The notes: a model not told the origin generated them from the letters alone. A stretch of 64,000 nucleotides of DNA from Streptomyces resistomycificus (GCF_001514265.1 NZ_KQ949003.1:62001-126000), one strand, 5' to 3'; positions 33,720 through 42,205 are shown, numbered from the stretch's first letter. A program made the numbers and translations.

Positions 33720-34991
33720 TCAGGCGGTTTCCCGGACGGCGCGGGCGAGGATGCTCAGCCCCGCGTCCAGTTCCTCGGGCGTGATGGTGAGAGCCGGCAG
33801 CAGCTTCACGACCTCGCTCTCCGGGCCCGACGTCTCGATGAGCAGGCCGAGTTCGAAGGCGCGCTTCGCGATCCGGCCGGCCCGCTCCTTGTCGTGGAAC
33901 TCCATGCCCCACACGAGGCCCCGGCCCCGGTACTCCTTCACGTCGGCGAGGTTCTCCTCCGTGATGGAGATGAAGGCCTGCTCGACCTGCTCGCCGCGGG
34001 CGCGGGTCTGCTTCTCCATCGCGGAGCCGTCCGCCCAGTACGCCTCCAGGGTGGCGGTGGCGGTGACGAAGGCGGGGTTGTTGCCGCGGAAGGTGCCGTT
34101 GTGCTCGCCCGGCTCCCAGATGTCGAGCTCGGGCTTGAACAGGCACAGCGACATCGGCATGCCGTAGCCGCTGATGGACTTGGACACGGTGACGATGTCG
34201 GGCGTGATGCCGGCCTCCTCGAAGGAGAAGAAGGCGCCCGTACGTCCGCAGCCCATCTGGATGTCGTCGACGATGAGCAGCATGTCCTGCCGCTCGCACA
34301 GCTCGGACAGGGCGCGCAGCCACTCCGGGCGCGCGACGTTGATGCCGCCCTCGCCCTGCACGGTCTCCACGATCACGGCGGCGGGCTTGTTGAGGCCGGA
34401 TCCCTGGTCCTCCAGGAGCCGCTCGAACCAGAGGAAGTCCGGGACCTTGCCCTCGAAGTAGTTGTCGAACGGCATCGGGGTGCCGTGGACCAGCGGGATG
34501 CCCGCGCCGGCCCGCTTGAACGCGTTGCCGGTCACGGCCAGCGAGCCGAGCGACATGCCGTGGAAGGCGTTGGTGAACGACACGATGGCCTCGCGGCCCT
34601 TCACCTTCCGCGCCAGCTTCAGCGCGGCCTCCACCGCGTTGGTCCCCGTGGGGCCGGGGAACATGACCTTGTACGGCAGGTCGCGCGGCCCGAGCACCAG
34701 GCTCTGGAAGGACTCCAGGAAGGTCCGCTTGGCGGTGGTCGACATGTCGAGCCCGTGCGTGACGCCGTCACGCTCCAGGTAGTCGATCAACGCGCGTTTG
34801 AGGACGGGGTTGTTGTGGCCGTAGTTCAGTGACCCGGCTCCGGCGAAGAAGTCGAGGTACTCGTGGCCGTCCTCGTCGTACATGCGGCTGCCCTGGGCGC
34901 GGTCGAAGACGGCGGGCCAGCCGCGGCAGTAGCTGCGCACCTCGGACTCGACGGTCTCGAAGACGCTGAGGTCGGGCTGGGTGATGGTCAC
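33720..34991 (-). CDS. ectB: Diaminobutyrate-2-oxoglutarate aminotransferase
   Basis: This 423-residue class III PLP aminotransferase makes L-2,4-diaminobutyrate from aspartate semialdehyde, the first dedicated step of ectoine synthesis. Motifs include GPTGTNAVEAALKLAR (PLP phosphate binding), LIVDDIQMGCGRTG (PLP aspartate) and VSKSISGYGMPMS with the Schiff-base lysine. The start is GTG 34991 with GAGGAG 9 bases upstream. It lies 28 bp after the ectA stop. Confidence 0.97.
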   Translation of the reverse strand: MTITQPDLSVFETVESEVRSYCRGWPAVFDRAQGSRMYDEDGHEYLDFFAGAGSLNYGHNNPVLKRALIDYLERDGVTHGLDMSTTAKRTFLESFQSLVLGPRDLPYKVMFPGPTGTNAVEAALKLARKVKGREAIVSFTNAFHGMSLGSLAVTGNAFKRAGAGIPLVHGTPMPFDNYFEGKVPDFLWFERLLEDQGSGLNKPAAVIVETVQGEGGINVARPEWLRALSELCERQDMLLIVDDIQMGCGRTGAFFSFEEAGITPDIVTVSKSISGYGMPMSLCLFKPELDIWEPGEHNGTFRGNNPAFVTATATLEAYWADGSAMEKQTRARGEQVEQAFISITEENLADVKEYRGRGLVWGMEFHDKERAGRIAKRAFELGLLIETSGPESEVVKLLPALTITPEELDAGLSILARAVRETA

Positions 34992-35019
34992 GACGAATCG
35001 CTCCTCGTTGCGTGGGGGG

Positions 35020-35538
35020 TCAGGCAGACGGCGTGAGGGAAAGGGGCCCGATGCGGTACAGCACCTCGGGGTCGTGCGGGCCGTCCGGGAACACAGCGGT
35101 GTCGAACAGCACCTCGCGCTCCAGCCGGGCGCCGTGGCGCTCGGCGAACGACGTGAACAGGCGCTCCGAGGCGGTGTTGCCCGGGGTGATGGTGGTCTCG
35201 ACCGTGGTCAGCCCGCGCTCGGCGGCGACCCGTGCGACGAGGCCATCCAGCAGGGCGGCGGCGAGCCCGCGTCCGCGGTGCGTCTCGTCCACCGCCACCT
35301 GCCAGACGAGCAGGGTGTCCGGGCGGTCCGGGCGGAGGTAACCGGTGACGAAACCGACCGGCTCGCCGTGCTCGTCGCGCGCCACGGCCGAGGTGTCGGC
35401 GAAGTCGCGGCACCACAGCAGATAGCTGTAGGACGAGTTCAGGTCGAGAACCTTCGAGTCCCTTGCCATCCGCCACAGCGCGGCTCCGTCCGCCACCTCC
35501 GGGCGGTCGATTTGCAGGTCTGCTTGTGCGGCAGTCAT
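35020..35538 (-). CDS. ectA: L-2,4-diaminobutyrate N-gamma-acetyltransferase
   Basis: This 172-residue GNAT enzyme acetylates diaminobutyrate. Typical EctA sequence is seen: DLNSSYSYLLWCRDFADTS, VWQVAVDETHRGRGLAAALL (acetyl-CoA motif) and ETTITPGNTASERLF. ATG 35538 begins MTAAQADLQ. No ribosome site precedes it, and TAAATT at 35547-35552 is 8 bases upstream, so the mRNA is probably leaderless or nearly so. It is the first gene of ectABCD, and the AT-rich region to its right must hold osmotic control. Confidence 0.95.
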   Translation of the reverse strand: MTAAQADLQIDRPEVADGAALWRMARDSKVLDLNSSYSYLLWCRDFADTSAVARDEHGEPVGFVTGYLRPDRPDTLLVWQVAVDETHRGRGLAAALLDGLVARVAAERGLTTVETTITPGNTASERLFTSFAERHGARLEREVLFDTAVFPDGPHDPEVLYRIGPLSLTPSA

Positions 35539-35546
35539 GCAAATTG

Positions 35547-35552
35547 AATTTA
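35547..35552 (-). promoter_or_regulatory. Candidate -10 element of ectABCD
   Basis: TAAATT (minus strand) ends 8 bases before the ectA ATG, putting the transcription start at or within a couple of bases of the start codon. No good -35 TTGAC is present at 16-18 bp, which suits an activator-dependent or alternative-sigma promoter. Confidence 0.45.
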
Positions 35553-35829
35553 CCGAGGGAAATTGAAAAATGCATCGCCGGGTGGGGTTACGTACTGGCG
35601 CCTTCTGTGTTATCCGCGCGGGCGTACGCTGGGCAATGTTCCGATTTGCCCCGGAAATAAGGTGCATAACGGGTGGCATGTGTAACGCGTCACAGCCATG
35701 TAACCTGCACGAGATCTGCCCGCATTTCCCCGGCTGGCGTTCGCAGAATCTTTGCGTTTAGGTCGAGAAAAAGCGGGAAGAAGATTACGGGAAGCTACGC
35801 GGAATTACTTTACCGGAATTACCCGGGAA
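35553..35829. other. AT-rich control region upstream of ectA, no gene
   Basis: This stretch is much richer in A/T than the rest of the window and has no frame with coding character. It holds repeated elements of the form TGTAAC (35681-35686 and 35699-35704) with a related GCATAAC at 35664-35670, spaced 16-18 bp, and GGAATTAC-like repeats near 35800-35830. GlnR and osmotic regulators are known to act on ect operons in Streptomyces, but a good GlnR box spacing is not seen. It also separates ectA from the DinB gene on the same strand. Confidence 0.5.
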
Positions 35830-36357
35830 TTAAGCTCCGGTGACCCCGTCTATCCGCTCCCGCACAATGTCGGCGTGACCGTTGTGCCGCGCGTACTCCT
35901 CGATCATGTGGACGTACACCCAGCGCAGGCTGACCTCCAGCCCGGCCATGAACCCGTCGGCGATCCGCCCCACGTCGTCCAGCGACCGCCCCGCGCACAC
36001 CTCGTCCCCCCGCGCGATCTCCCGCCGCCACACCTCCAGCGCCTCGTCGAGCCCGCGCTCCGGTTCGAGGGCGTAGCCGTTCCCCTCGCCGTACAGCGGC
36101 GGTACGTCGAGCCCCGCGGCCACCCGCTGGAACCAGTTGCGTTCGACCTCCGCGAGATGCTGCACCAGCCCGAGCAGCGTGAGCGAGGACGGCTTCGCGG
36201 ACGCGGTCCGCACCTGCGTGTCGTCCAGCCCCGCGCACTTGAGCTCCAGCGTGGCGCGGTGGAAGGCGAGCCAGCTCTCCAGCATGGGGCGCTCTTCGCC
36301 GGTCAGGAGGGGGACGGGGCGGCCGTCGGGAAGGGTGAGGGGCGTTTCGGCGGTCAT
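35830..36357 (-). CDS. DinB-family (DfsB/mycothiol-like) protein
   Basis: This 175-residue helical protein of the DinB/YfiT-like superfamily contains TLLGLVQHLAEVERNWFQRV, a metal-ligand His helix, and LRWVYVHMIEEYARHNGHAD, with two more His ligands of the usual 3-His site. Members are metal-dependent transferases or hydrolases using low-molecular thiols such as mycothiol. The substrate is unknown. ATG 36357 (MTAETPL) is taken as start; ATG 36369 is also in frame. The gene precedes the ectoine operon on the same strand with a 291-bp gap, so it is probably separate. Confidence 0.88.
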   Translation of the reverse strand: MTAETPLTLPDGRPVPLLTGEERPMLESWLAFHRATLELKCAGLDDTQVRTASAKPSSLTLLGLVQHLAEVERNWFQRVAAGLDVPPLYGEGNGYALEPERGLDEALEVWRREIARGDEVCAGRSLDDVGRIADGFMAGLEVSLRWVYVHMIEEYARHNGHADIVRERIDGVTGA

Positions 36358-36439
36358 GCCGGCGAGCATGGCACGCGGGTGGGACAACGGCGCCCGGCAC
36401 AGGCGCCGTTCAGCCACGCCGCCCTCCGCCCCTGGGGCC

Positions 36440-37561
36440 CTAACGCCAGGCGCTGTCCACCGCCCGCAGCGCCCCCTCCACGTCCACACCCAGACCCTGC
36501 TCACGCAGTGCGGCCCCGAGCGCCGCCAGGCTCGCCCGGACCGCCCCCTGGGTCGCCTCCACCCCGTAGTGGTTGACCCGGATCATCTCCCTGGCCAGCG
36601 CGCCTGAGCCCGCCACCAACGGCACCGCCGGGTCCGACTCCAGGGCCCGGGCCACCAGCTCGGACGCCACCACCCCCGACGGTGCCCGCAGGGTCGTGGC
36701 GACCGGCGCGGCCTCGGCGTCCTCGTACACGTACGGCTCCAGACCCCCGCCCAGCGCCCGCGCCCCGGCCCGCGTCGCCAAGGCCGCACGACGGTGCCGG
36801 TCCATCACGGCGACCAGCCCCACCGCCTCGATCCGCTCGACGCAGGCCTCCAGCGCCAGCATCTCCAGCTGCGCCGGCGCGTGCAGCAGCGTGGTGCGGC
36901 CGCCGTCGATCCACCTCTCCTTCCAGTCAAGCAAGGAGAGGTACGACCGGCGCGGGGCCCCGGGCGTCGCCGCCATCCGCGCCCACGCCCGCTCGCTCAC
37001 CGACACGGCCGAGACGCCCGCGGGGCCGCCCATCGCCTTCTGCGCCCCGATCACGCACAGGTCGACACCCCACGCGTCCGGCAGCACCGGCTCGGCCCCG
37101 ACGGAGGCGACGGCGTCCAGGTAGAACAGCGCCCCGTGCCGCCGTACGACCTCGCCGATCTCCGCGACGGGGTTGGTGTTGCCGGTCGCGGCCTCCGCGT
37201 GCACCAGGGACACGAAGTCGATCTCCGGGTGCGCGGCGAAGGCGTCCCGGATCTGCTCGGCGGTGACGGCGGTGTGGAAGGGCACCGCCAGGTCGATCAC
37301 GGTCGCCCCGCAGTCGCGCAGCCAGTCGCCGAAGGTCTGCCCGTACGGGCCGGTGATGACGTTGAGGGCCGTGGTGCCCGGCCCGGTGGTGGAGCGGATC
37401 GCGCCCTCCAGCGGCAGCAGCGCCTCGCCCTGGGTGATCACCACGTCCTGCTCGGTGCTCAGCAGCCGCGCCACGCGGTCCTCGATCGACGCGAAGCGCG
37501 CCGCGGTCAACGGGGCCAGGTCCAGGAACGGATGCGTCACGGCGGTGCTCTCTTCGCTCAC
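36440..37561 (-). CDS. Alanine-glyoxylate-type class V aminotransferase
   Basis: This 373-residue PLP enzyme has fold-type I features of the serine-pyruvate/alanine-glyoxylate aminotransferase group: ITGPYGQTFGDWLRDCGATV, LVHAEAATGNTNPVAEIG, FYLDAVASVGAEPV and the PLP lysine in VIGAQKAMGGPAGVS. It probably moves amino groups among small amino and 2-oxo acids. GTG 37561 lacks a clear ribosome site. Two near-identical 18-bp repeats (37563-37601) lie directly upstream and probably bind a regulator. The amino-acid ABC transporter genes are divergent from it, and shared control is plausible. Confidence 0.88.
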   Translation of the reverse strand: MSEESTAVTHPFLDLAPLTAARFASIEDRVARLLSTEQDVVITQGEALLPLEGAIRSTTGPGTTALNVITGPYGQTFGDWLRDCGATVIDLAVPFHTAVTAEQIRDAFAAHPEIDFVSLVHAEAATGNTNPVAEIGEVVRRHGALFYLDAVASVGAEPVLPDAWGVDLCVIGAQKAMGGPAGVSAVSVSERAWARMAATPGAPRRSYLSLLDWKERWIDGGRTTLLHAPAQLEMLALEACVERIEAVGLVAVMDRHRRAALATRAGARALGGGLEPYVYEDAEAAPVATTLRAPSGVVASELVARALESDPAVPLVAGSGALAREMIRVNHYGVEATQGAVRASLAALGAALREQGLGVDVEGALRAVDSAWR

Positions 37562-37562
37562 G

Positions 37563-37601
37563 GGTAACGAGTTTCACTCAGGAGGTAACGAGTCTCACTC
37601 A
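37563..37601. promoter_or_regulatory. Tandem 18-bp operator-like repeats
   Basis: GGTAACGAGTTTCACTCA (37563-37580) and GGTAACGAGTCTCACTCA (37584-37601) differ at one base and repeat every 21 bp, two helix turns. Each contains the imperfect dyad GAGTnnnACTC. They abut the aminotransferase start, so a protein bound here would control that gene and perhaps the divergent transporter. Confidence 0.6.
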
Positions 37602-37693
37602 CGGGGTAGAGGAGTCGAGGGTAACCGGCCCCCTCCCCACCCCTCCCACTGGCGACTTCTTAGGCCGGACAGCTCCGCAGCCATCGGTTTGGT

Positions 37694-37721
37694 TTGAGAG
37701 ACCCCAACACATCCTTATAAT
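37694..37721 (+). promoter_or_regulatory. Vegetative promoter of the amino-acid ABC operon
   Basis: TTGAGA (37694-37699), a 16-bp spacer and a consensus TATAAT (37716-37721) lie 35 bp before the GTG of the binding-protein gene. This is an unusually close match to the HrdB (sigma-70) consensus for Streptomyces. Confidence 0.75.
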
Positions 37722-37755
37722 CGGAACCCTCAGTTCCCCCACAGGAAGGCCCGCC

Positions 37756-38607
37756 GTGAACACGCTCCTCGGCCGCCGGACCCGCGTCCTGGCCGCCATC
37801 ACCGCGACGGCCGGGCTGGTGCTCGTGTCCGCGTGCACCTCCAGCGACGACGGCGGCAGCGGCTCGAAGACCGCCGCCGGCGGGGTCGAACTGGTGAAGG
37901 CCGGGCAGCTCACCACCTGCACGCACCTGCCCTACCCGCCCTTCCAGTCGGAGATCGACGGCAAGGTGCAGGGCTTCGACGTCTCGCTGATCGACCTGGC
38001 CGCCGACGACCTGGGTGTGAAGCAGGAGATCCTCGACACCCCGTTCGAGAACTTCAAGACCGGCGCCTTCCTCAACTCCGGCGAGTGCGACCTGGCCGCG
38101 GCCGGCATGACCATCACCGACGAGCGCAAGAAGAACGTCGACTTCTCCGACCCGTACTTCGAGGCCACCCAGGCGCTCCTGGTCGACAGGAAGAGCGGTG
38201 TCACCTCCCTCGCGGACCTGAAGTCCAAGGGAGCCAAGCTGGGCGCCCAGGCGCAGACCACCGGCGAGGACTACGCGAAGGGCCAGGGCCTTGACCCGGT
38301 GTCCTTCGAGTCCTCCGACGCCGTCCTCAACGGCCTGCGCTCCGGCCAGGTCAAGGCCGTCGTCATCGACTACCCGGTGGTCCAGGGCTGGCTCAAGGAC
38401 AAGGCCAACGCCGACGCCTTCCAGGTCGCCGAGCAGATCAACACCGGCGAGCAGTACGGCTTCACCGTCAAGAAGGGCAACGCCAAGCTCCTGGCCGCCC
38501 TCAACAAGGCCATCTCGGACGCCAAGGCCGACGGCACCTACAAGAAGCTGTACGAGAAGTGGATCGGCCCGTACGAGGAGTCCGCGGCCTCCCCGTCCGC
38601 CTCATGA
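37756..38607 (+). CDS. Polar amino-acid ABC transporter, binding lipoprotein
   Basis: This 283-residue lipoprotein has lipobox LVSAC with C27, then an SBP_bac_3 domain: LTTCTHLPYPPFQSEIDGK, GFDVSLIDLAADDLGVK, and MTITDERKKNVDFSDPYFEA, the conserved amino-acid clamp region. It binds a polar or dicarboxylic amino acid outside the membrane. GTG 37756 follows AGGAAGG. It is the first gene of a three-gene operon with an ATGA overlap to the permease. The ligand cannot be fixed from sequence. Confidence 0.93.
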   Translation: MNTLLGRRTRVLAAITATAGLVLVSACTSSDDGGSGSKTAAGGVELVKAGQLTTCTHLPYPPFQSEIDGKVQGFDVSLIDLAADDLGVKQEILDTPFENFKTGAFLNSGECDLAAAGMTITDERKKNVDFSDPYFEATQALLVDRKSGVTSLADLKSKGAKLGAQAQTTGEDYAKGQGLDPVSFESSDAVLNGLRSGQVKAVVIDYPVVQGWLKDKANADAFQVAEQINTGEQYGFTVKKGNAKLLAALNKAISDAKADGTYKKLYEKWIGPYEESAASPSAS

Positions 38608-39437
38608 GCGATACCGAGCTCCGGAGCGCGCCCCGCAGGAAGGGCCTGACCCGGCGGCAGAAGCGCAGTCTGTCGCGCGGCGCCCAGTACGTCGTCTTCG
38701 TCGCCGCCGTGGTCGCCTTCGCGGTCTCGGCGGACTGGGGGCAGCTGAAGAACCAGTTCGCGCAGGCCGACATCGCCGAGCAGATGTTCCCGGACGTCAT
38801 CACACTGGCGCTGAAGAACACCGTGCTCTACACCCTGTCCGGCTTCGTCGTCGGCCTGGTGCTCGGCATGGTCATCGCCCTGATGCGGCTGTCGTCGGTC
38901 GGCCCGTACCGCTGGTTCGCCGGCGTGTACATCGAGATCTTCCGCGGTCTGCCCGCCCTGCTGATCTTCATCTTCATCGGCGTCGCCGTCCCGCTCGCCT
39001 TCCCGGGCACCGAGATCATCGGCGGCACCTACGGCAAGGTCGCCCTCGCGCTCGGCCTGGTCGCCGCCGCCTACATGGCGGAGACGATCCGCGCGGGCAT
39101 CCAGGCGGTGCCCAAGGGGCAGATGGAGGCGGCCCGTTCGCTGGGCTTCTCACCCGCCCGCGCCATGATCTCGATCATCATCCCGCAGGCGTTCCGCATC
39201 ATCCTCCCGCCGCTCACCAACGAACTGGTCCTGCTCTTCAAGGACTCCTCGCTGGTGCTGTTCCTCGGCGTCACCCTGGAGGAACGCGAACTGTCCAAGT
39301 ACGGCCGCGACCTGGCCAGTACGACCGCCAACTCCACGCCGATCCTCGTCGCCGGCCTGTGCTACCTGCTGGTCACGATCCCGCTCGGCTACGTAGTCCG
39401 CCGTATGGAGTCGAAGGCCGGGGAGGCCGTGCGATGA
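38604..39437 (+). CDS. Polar amino-acid ABC transporter, permease
   Basis: This 277-residue membrane protein has about five to six spans and the HisMQ-type domain. The permease EAA loop is EAARSLGFSPARAMISIIIP, which contacts the ATPase. ATG 38604 overlaps the binding-protein stop as ATGA. The N-terminal 45 residues are basic and cytoplasmic (RKGLTRRQKRSLSRG). A single permease gene suggests a homodimer. Confidence 0.93.
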   Translation: MSDTELRSAPRRKGLTRRQKRSLSRGAQYVVFVAAVVAFAVSADWGQLKNQFAQADIAEQMFPDVITLALKNTVLYTLSGFVVGLVLGMVIALMRLSSVGPYRWFAGVYIEIFRGLPALLIFIFIGVAVPLAFPGTEIIGGTYGKVALALGLVAAAYMAETIRAGIQAVPKGQMEAARSLGFSPARAMISIIIPQAFRIILPPLTNELVLLFKDSSLVLFLGVTLEERELSKYGRDLASTTANSTPILVAGLCYLLVTIPLGYVVRRMESKAGEAVR

Positions 39438-40225
39438 GCCGTCCCGAGATCGAAGTACGCGGTCTGCACAAGTCCTTCGGCGACAACGAGGTACTGCGCG
39501 GCATCGACCTGGAGATCGGCCAGGGCGAGGTCGTCTGCGTGATCGGCCCGTCGGGTTCGGGCAAGTCGACGCTGCTGAGGTGCGTCAACCTCCTGGAGGA
39601 GCCGTCCAAGGGGCAGGTCCTCGTCGGGGGCACCGAGCTGACGGACCCGGACGTCGACATCGACGCCGTACGCCGACGCATCGGCATGGTCTTCCAGCAG
39701 TTCAACCTCTTCCCGCACCTGTCGGTGACCGAGAACCTCACGCTGCCGCAGCGCAGGGTGCTGGGGCGGGACAAGGCGCAGGCGGCCAGGGTGGCGGCCG
39801 AGAACCTGGAACGGGTGGGACTGGCCGAGAAGGCGAACGCCTACCCCGCCTCCCTCTCCGGCGGCCAGCAGCAGCGCGTGGCGATCGCCCGCGCACTGGC
39901 CATGGGCCCCGAGGTGATGCTGTTCGACGAACCGACGTCGGCGCTCGACCCGGAGCTGGTGGGTGACGTCCTCGCGGTCATGCGGATGCTCGCCCGGGAG
40001 GGCATGACGATGATGGTGGTGACCCACGAGATGACCTTCGCCCGCGAGGTCGCCGACCGGGTCGTCTTCATGGACGGCGGAGTGATCGTCGAGGACGGCA
40101 CCCCCCGGCAGGTCATCGGCAGCCCCCGCCACGAACGCACCCGCCACTTCCTCTCCCGGCTCCTTGACCCCGCGATGGCGGAGGTCGAGGAGGAGACGTC
40201 GGACCAGGTGGGCGACGGCGGCTGA
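39434..40225 (+). CDS. Polar amino-acid ABC transporter, ATPase
   Basis: This 263-residue GlnQ-like ATPase has all nucleotide-binding motifs: Walker A GPSGSGKST, Q-loop FQQFNLFPHL, signature LSGGQQQRVAIARAL, Walker B VMLFDEPTSALDPE and H-loop VTHE. It overlaps the permease by 4 bp. The C-terminal tail is acidic (EVEEETSDQVGDGG) and slightly longer than usual. Confidence 0.95.
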   Translation: MSRPEIEVRGLHKSFGDNEVLRGIDLEIGQGEVVCVIGPSGSGKSTLLRCVNLLEEPSKGQVLVGGTELTDPDVDIDAVRRRIGMVFQQFNLFPHLSVTENLTLPQRRVLGRDKAQAARVAAENLERVGLAEKANAYPASLSGGQQQRVAIARALAMGPEVMLFDEPTSALDPELVGDVLAVMRMLAREGMTMMVVTHEMTFAREVADRVVFMDGGVIVEDGTPRQVIGSPRHERTRHFLSRLLDPAMAEVEEETSDQVGDGG

Positions 40226-40499
40226 CCCGAAGGCCGGATCGGGTAGACGCACCTATGTCACCCAGAGTCTGAGGAACGTCATCACTCGGGCATCAATCGC
40301 CTCCCTGGCCGCCCACGCCGAGTACGCCAAGGGGCTCGGAGCCCAGGGCTTCGCCCCCTGCCCCTTCTGACCTGGGCGGCCCGACAGGCCGGGCGCGCCC
40401 TCGGTGTCGAGGCCGCGGTCCTCTTCGACGTGCACCAGCTCGCCTTCGAGGGCCCACCGCCGTGGGAGCGGTGACGCCCGGCTGACTAGTGTGCGGTGC
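40226..40499. other. Intergenic region with a possible gene-tail fragment
   Basis: No complete gene is seen. A 33-codon stretch at 40373-40474 (beginning WAARQAGRALGVEAAVLF, ending PPPWER then TGA) has coding-like third positions but no start and no recognised family. It may be the tail of a lost gene. Near the right end TAGTGT at 40487-40492 is placed to serve as a -10 for a leaderless transcript of the amidohydrolase, whose ATG has no ribosome site. Confidence 0.3.
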
Positions 40500-41591
40500 A
40501 TGAGCGATCACGCGGTGCTGCACGTGAAGGGCCGGGTCCTGGTCGGACCCGACGACGTCCGGGACGAGGTGTGGGTCGTCGACGGGAGGATCTCCCACGA
40601 CCGTCCCGTCGCGGCCCGTGACGTCCGTACGGTCTCCGGCTGGGCCCTGCCCGGACTGGTCGACGCCCACTGCCATGTCGGCCTCGGTTCGCACGGACCG
40701 GTCGACGTCGACGTCGCGGAGAAGCAGGCGCTGACCGACCGGGAGGCGGGCACCCTGCTGATCCGCGACGCGGGTTCCCCCTCGGACACCCGCTGGACCG
40801 ACGACCGCCCCGACCTCCCGAAGATCATCCGCGCCGGCCGGCACATCGCCCGCACCCGCCGCTACATCCGTGGCTACGCCTGGGAGATCGAGCCGGAGGA
40901 CCTGGTCGCGTACGTCGCCCAGGAGGCCCGGCGCGGCGACGGCTGGGTGAAGCTGGTGGGGGACTGGATCGACCGGGAGGCCGGCGACCTGGCGCCCAGC
41001 TGGCCGCGGGACGCGGTCGAGGCCGCGATCACGGAGGCACATCGCCTCGGCGCCCGGGTGACCGCCCACTGCTTCGCCGAGAACTCCCTGCGGGACCTGG
41101 TCGAGGCGGGCATCGACTGCATCGAGCACGCGACGGGCCTCACCCAGGACCTGATCCCACTGTTCGTCTCCCGAGGCGTCGCGATCGTCCCGACCCTGGT
41201 CAACATCGCGACCTTCCCGAAGCTGGCCGAGGGCGGCGAGTCCCGGTTCCCGCGGTGGTCGGCCCACATGCGCCGCCTCCACGAACGCCGTTACGACACG
41301 GTGCGCGACGCCTACGACGCCGGCATCCCGGTCTTCGTCGGCACGGACGCGGGCGGCACGCTGCCGCACGGGCTGGTCGCGGCGGAGGTGGCGGAACTGG
41401 TGAAGGCCGGGATCCCGCCGGTGGAGGCCCTCGCGGCGACCACCTGGACGGCCAGGAAGTGGCTCGGCCGCCCCGGCCTGGAGGAGGGCGCCCCGGCCGA
41501 CCTGGTGGTGTACGAACGGGACCCCCGCACCGATGTCGGCGTGCTGGGGGACCCGTCGAGGGTGGTGCTGAACGGGCGGGTCGTCGGCTGA
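40500..41591 (+). CDS. Amidohydrolase-family metal hydrolase
   Basis: This 363-residue metal-dependent hydrolase of the imidazolonepropionase/prolidase-like amidohydrolase group has metal motifs LVDAHCHVGLG (HxH), a lysine region GWVKLVGDWID, VTAHCFAENSL, CIEHATGL and FVGTDAGGTLPHG (Asp ligand). The substrate is unknown. ATG 40500 lacks a ribosome site and may start a leaderless mRNA. From memory, an amidohydrolase occurs at the same place between the ectoine and cobalamin clusters in S. coelicolor. The truncated LAxTG gene follows. Confidence 0.9.
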   Translation: MSDHAVLHVKGRVLVGPDDVRDEVWVVDGRISHDRPVAARDVRTVSGWALPGLVDAHCHVGLGSHGPVDVDVAEKQALTDREAGTLLIRDAGSPSDTRWTDDRPDLPKIIRAGRHIARTRRYIRGYAWEIEPEDLVAYVAQEARRGDGWVKLVGDWIDREAGDLAPSWPRDAVEAAITEAHRLGARVTAHCFAENSLRDLVEAGIDCIEHATGLTQDLIPLFVSRGVAIVPTLVNIATFPKLAEGGESRFPRWSAHMRRLHERRYDTVRDAYDAGIPVFVGTDAGGTLPHGLVAAEVAELVKAGIPPVEALAATTWTARKWLGRPGLEEGAPADLVVYERDPRTDVGVLGDPSRVVLNGRVVG

Positions 41592-41638
41592 CCACCGTCC
41601 GGCGGTCTCTTCATCCGCGCGGGCGAGGCCCGGACTGT

Positions 41639-42154
41639 GGCCTGCCGCTGCTCTCGCTCGTCGAGCTCGGCACGGTCACCTCGAAGGCGACGTGTGCGGC
41701 AGGAAAGACCCCGGTCGCCACCTCGAACCTGCTCGGTTCGGTGACGGTGCTGGGCAAGAAGGTCACCCTCACCGTCGGCGGCACGACCGACGTGAAGGTT
41801 CCCGGCGTCGGCGAGGTCCGCCTGGACCTGTCGAGGACCGGGACGACCTCCCGCACCGCGGCCGCGACGGCCCTCGAACTCAAGGTCGACGTCAACCCGT
41901 TGGACCTCAACGTCGCCGAGGTGACCGGGACCGTGACGCTGGCGAAGGCCACCTGCGAGGCGCCTGAGGAGCCGCGGGCGGCAGCGGGCACGACACCCGC
42001 CGACGGCGGCGTGCAGCCCCAAGGAGCCCCCGCCGAGGCCGGGTTGGCCAAGACCGGCGGCGGAGCGGCGACGCCCTATCTCGCGGCCGGCGCGATCGCG
42101 CTGCTCGTGGCGGGCGGGGGAGCGGTCGCGGTGGCGCGGCGCCGCAGGAGCTGA
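41639..42154 (+). pseudogene. 5'-truncated LAxTG-anchored secreted protein (SCO1860-like)
   Basis: An open frame of about 171 codons encodes the C-terminal half of an exported Streptomyces protein: GLPLLSLVELGTVTSKATC, NLLGSVTVLGKKVTLTVGG, VNPLDLNVAEVTGTVTLA, then a Pro/Ala spacer, LAKTGGG, a hydrophobic span and the RRRRS tail, a cell-wall sorting or membrane-anchor end. No start codon, ribosome site or signal peptide precedes GLPLL, and the frame begins only 47 bp after the amidohydrolase stop. The N-terminal half has evidently been lost. The likeness to SCO1860 is from memory. The alternative, an unrecognised internal start, is unlikely because the product could not be exported. Confidence 0.65.
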
Positions 42155-42166
42155 CCGGCCGCACCC

Positions 42167-42205
42167 GGCAGTCAACAGCCAACTCTGTCAGGGCTGTTGA
42201 CTGCC
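42167..42205 (+). terminator. 14-bp stem terminator overlapping the next promoter
   Basis: Perfect arms (42167-42180 and 42192-42205) enclose an 11-base loop just after the LAxTG remnant. The right arm includes the TTGACT -35 element of the transporter promoter, so terminator and promoter share bases. Confidence 0.75.

Noticed and set aside
35660..35710. GlnR-binding box upstream of ectA.
   Set aside because: TGTAAC repeats are present, but the spacing and the GAAAC half-sites of a GlnR box are not.
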